Source: JBBSEZ01 sp038239195 (GTDB lineage Bacteria > Planctomycetota > Planctomycetia > Gemmatales > Gemmataceae). Taken from it: a stretch of 23,776 nucleotides of DNA. The stretch is from NCBI GenBank assembly GCA_038239195.1, contig JBBSEZ010000115.1, positions 1 through 23,776 on the forward strand, given 5' to 3'. This document shows, one piece after another, positions 22,834-23,776 of this stretch. The position numbers were made by a program, and so were the translations under genes. The notes beneath the pieces were generated by a model. It saw nothing but the letters and a program-made list of their open reading frames with translations, had not been told where the DNA came from and did no database searches. Positions within the stretch are counted from its first letter, which is position 1. The number at the start of each line of letters is the position of its first letter.

Positions 22834-23757
22834 ATGACCTTGCCTCGCCTCGGACACCCCAACCTCGGCTTTGGCATCGGGCTGCGCACGCCCCACTTCG
22901 CCCAGATCCTGCGCCATTCGCCGCCGGTGGATTGGTTCGAGATCATCTCCGAGAACTTCATGGATTCGGGCGGCCGGCCGCGCTACATCCTCGAGCAGAT
23001 CGCCGAACGCTACCCCATCGTCATGCACGGGGTCTCGCTGTCGATCGGCAGCACGGCCCCACTCGACTTCGACTACCTCGCCCGGCTCAAGCGCCTCGCC
23101 GAACACGTGCGCCCCCTCTGGGTTTCCGACCACCTGTGCTGGACCGGCGTGGCAGGGATGAACACGCACGACCTGCTGCCCATCCCGCTCAACGAGCAGA
23201 CGCTGGCCCACGTCGTGCGCCGCGTCCGCGTGGTGCAGGACTTCCTCCAACGGCGCCTGGTGCTGGAGAACCCCAGCACCTACGTGACCTTCACCGCCTC
23301 GACGATGAGCGAGTGGGAGTTCCTGCGCCGCCTCGCCGAGGAGGCCGACTGCGGGCTTTTGCTCGACGTCAATAACGTCTACGTCTCCAGCATCAACCAC
23401 GACTTCGACCCGCTCGAGTACCTCGCGGCGGTCCCCCCCAAGCGCGTCGTCCAGTTCCACCTCGCCGGGCATACCAACTGCGGCACGCACCTGATCGACA
23501 CCCACGACGGCCCGGTGATCGATGCGGTGTGGGAGCTCTACCGCCGCGCCCACCGCCTCACGGGCGGGGCATCCACCCTTCTGGAGTGGGACGCGCGCAT
23601 CCCGGAGCTTTCGGTCGTCCACGCCGAGGCCCTCAAGGCCCGCGAGTACGTGACCGAAGGGCGGGCGCCCGCGCCGGCAACGCCCGCCGCGCCGGCGGAG
23701 TGGGCCGCCGCGGGCGTTTCCAACCCGCTGTCGTTCCTGGTGCCCGAAGTTGGCTAA
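22834..23757 (+). CDS. bufB: DUF692 multinuclear iron oxidase (MNIO), bufferin maturase
   Basis: A 307-residue TIM-barrel enzyme of the DUF692/MNIO family, which uses two or three iron ions and O2 to rearrange cysteine residues in peptides (MbnB, TglH, BufB). Metal-site motifs are all present: MHGVSLSIGS (His65), SDHLCW (Asp99, His100), VLENPSTYV (Glu145, Asn146), LLDVNNVYV (Asp178, Asn180), QFHLAGH (His209, His213), DTHDGP (His224) and LLEWDARIP (Glu251). ATG 22834 has CAGGAG seven bases before; an earlier in-frame ATG at 22750 lies inside the inverted repeat and is less likely. MNIO enzymes usually need a partner protein (DUF2063/BufC or similar); the window ends 19 bases after the stop, so none is visible. 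Confidence 0.9.
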   Translation: MTLPRLGHPNLGFGIGLRTPHFAQILRHSPPVDWFEIISENFMDSGGRPRYILEQIAERYPIVMHGVSLSIGSTAPLDFDYLARLKRLAEHVRPLWVSDHLCWTGVAGMNTHDLLPIPLNEQTLAHVVRRVRVVQDFLQRRLVLENPSTYVTFTASTMSEWEFLRRLAEEADCGLLLDVNNVYVSSINHDFDPLEYLAAVPPKRVVQFHLAGHTNCGTHLIDTHDGPVIDAVWELYRRAHRLTGGASTLLEWDARIPELSVVHAEALKAREYVTEGRAPAPATPAAPAEWAAAGVSNPLSFLVPEVG

Positions 23758-23776
23758 GGCGGTCGGCAGGAAAAAC

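Noticed and set aside
1..23776. CRISPR array, tRNA or rRNA genes
   Set aside because: No regularly spaced direct repeats, no cloverleaf with a recognisable T-arm, and no ribosomal RNA sequence were seen on reading both strands.

Overview
The window looks like chromosomal DNA from a high-GC planctomycete, most likely the Gemmata lineage (Gemmataceae). The markers are a TIGR02996 'repeat-companion' domain fused to leucine-rich repeats, a small cytoplasmic protein of a type I know as highly paralogous in Gemmata, an Rpn-like PD-(D/E)XK protein, and a DUF6666-type secreted protein. Most genes are strongly GC-rich, so long antisense open frames are common and I treat them as shadows. No tRNA, rRNA, CRISPR array or complete insertion sequence was seen.

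Layout. 1-1400: a poor region with two weak hypothetical genes; one appears broken at a G7 tract. 1403-2437 (-): DUF6666-like exported protein. 2750-4944 (+): egtB and egtD with overlapping stop and start, a compact ergothioneine pathway. 4953-5585 (-): lineage-type hypothetical protein. 5799-8441 (+): large lipoprotein of unknown function, followed by a nested palindromic REPIN/MITE-like element. 8709-9614 (+): Rpn-like nuclease-family protein. 9725-11668 (+): phosphohexomutase, facing 11711-14008 (-), a membrane-anchored DUF4139 protein. 14186-15037 (+): short-chain dehydrogenase. 15068-18291 (+): an ABC-3 type metal permease, then a fused metal permease with a His-rich loop. 18390-20067 (+): a 46-residue membrane microprotein and a cardiolipin synthase. 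20079-21125 (+): TIGR02996/LRR protein. 21221-22016 (+): TacA/TacT-like toxin-antitoxin pair, followed at once by a degenerate second copy of the LRR gene's 3' end. 22288-23757 (+): a Cys-rich exported precursor and a DUF692/MNIO enzyme, which look like a bufferin-type RiPP system; the window ends before any partner gene.

How the genes may work together. The 15-18 kb block and the right end share a metal-handling theme: an ABC-3 permease, a permease carrying both halves of its usual partner subunit, and a nine-cysteine peptide with its iron-dependent modifying enzyme. Only the precursor/MNIO pair and the egtB-egtD pair are convincing functional units by arrangement; the wider metal link is inference. 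The most interesting candidate system is the right-end one: a Tat-like signal, nine cysteines all in CX5C spacing, no EGKC motif, and a long inverted repeat between precursor and enzyme.
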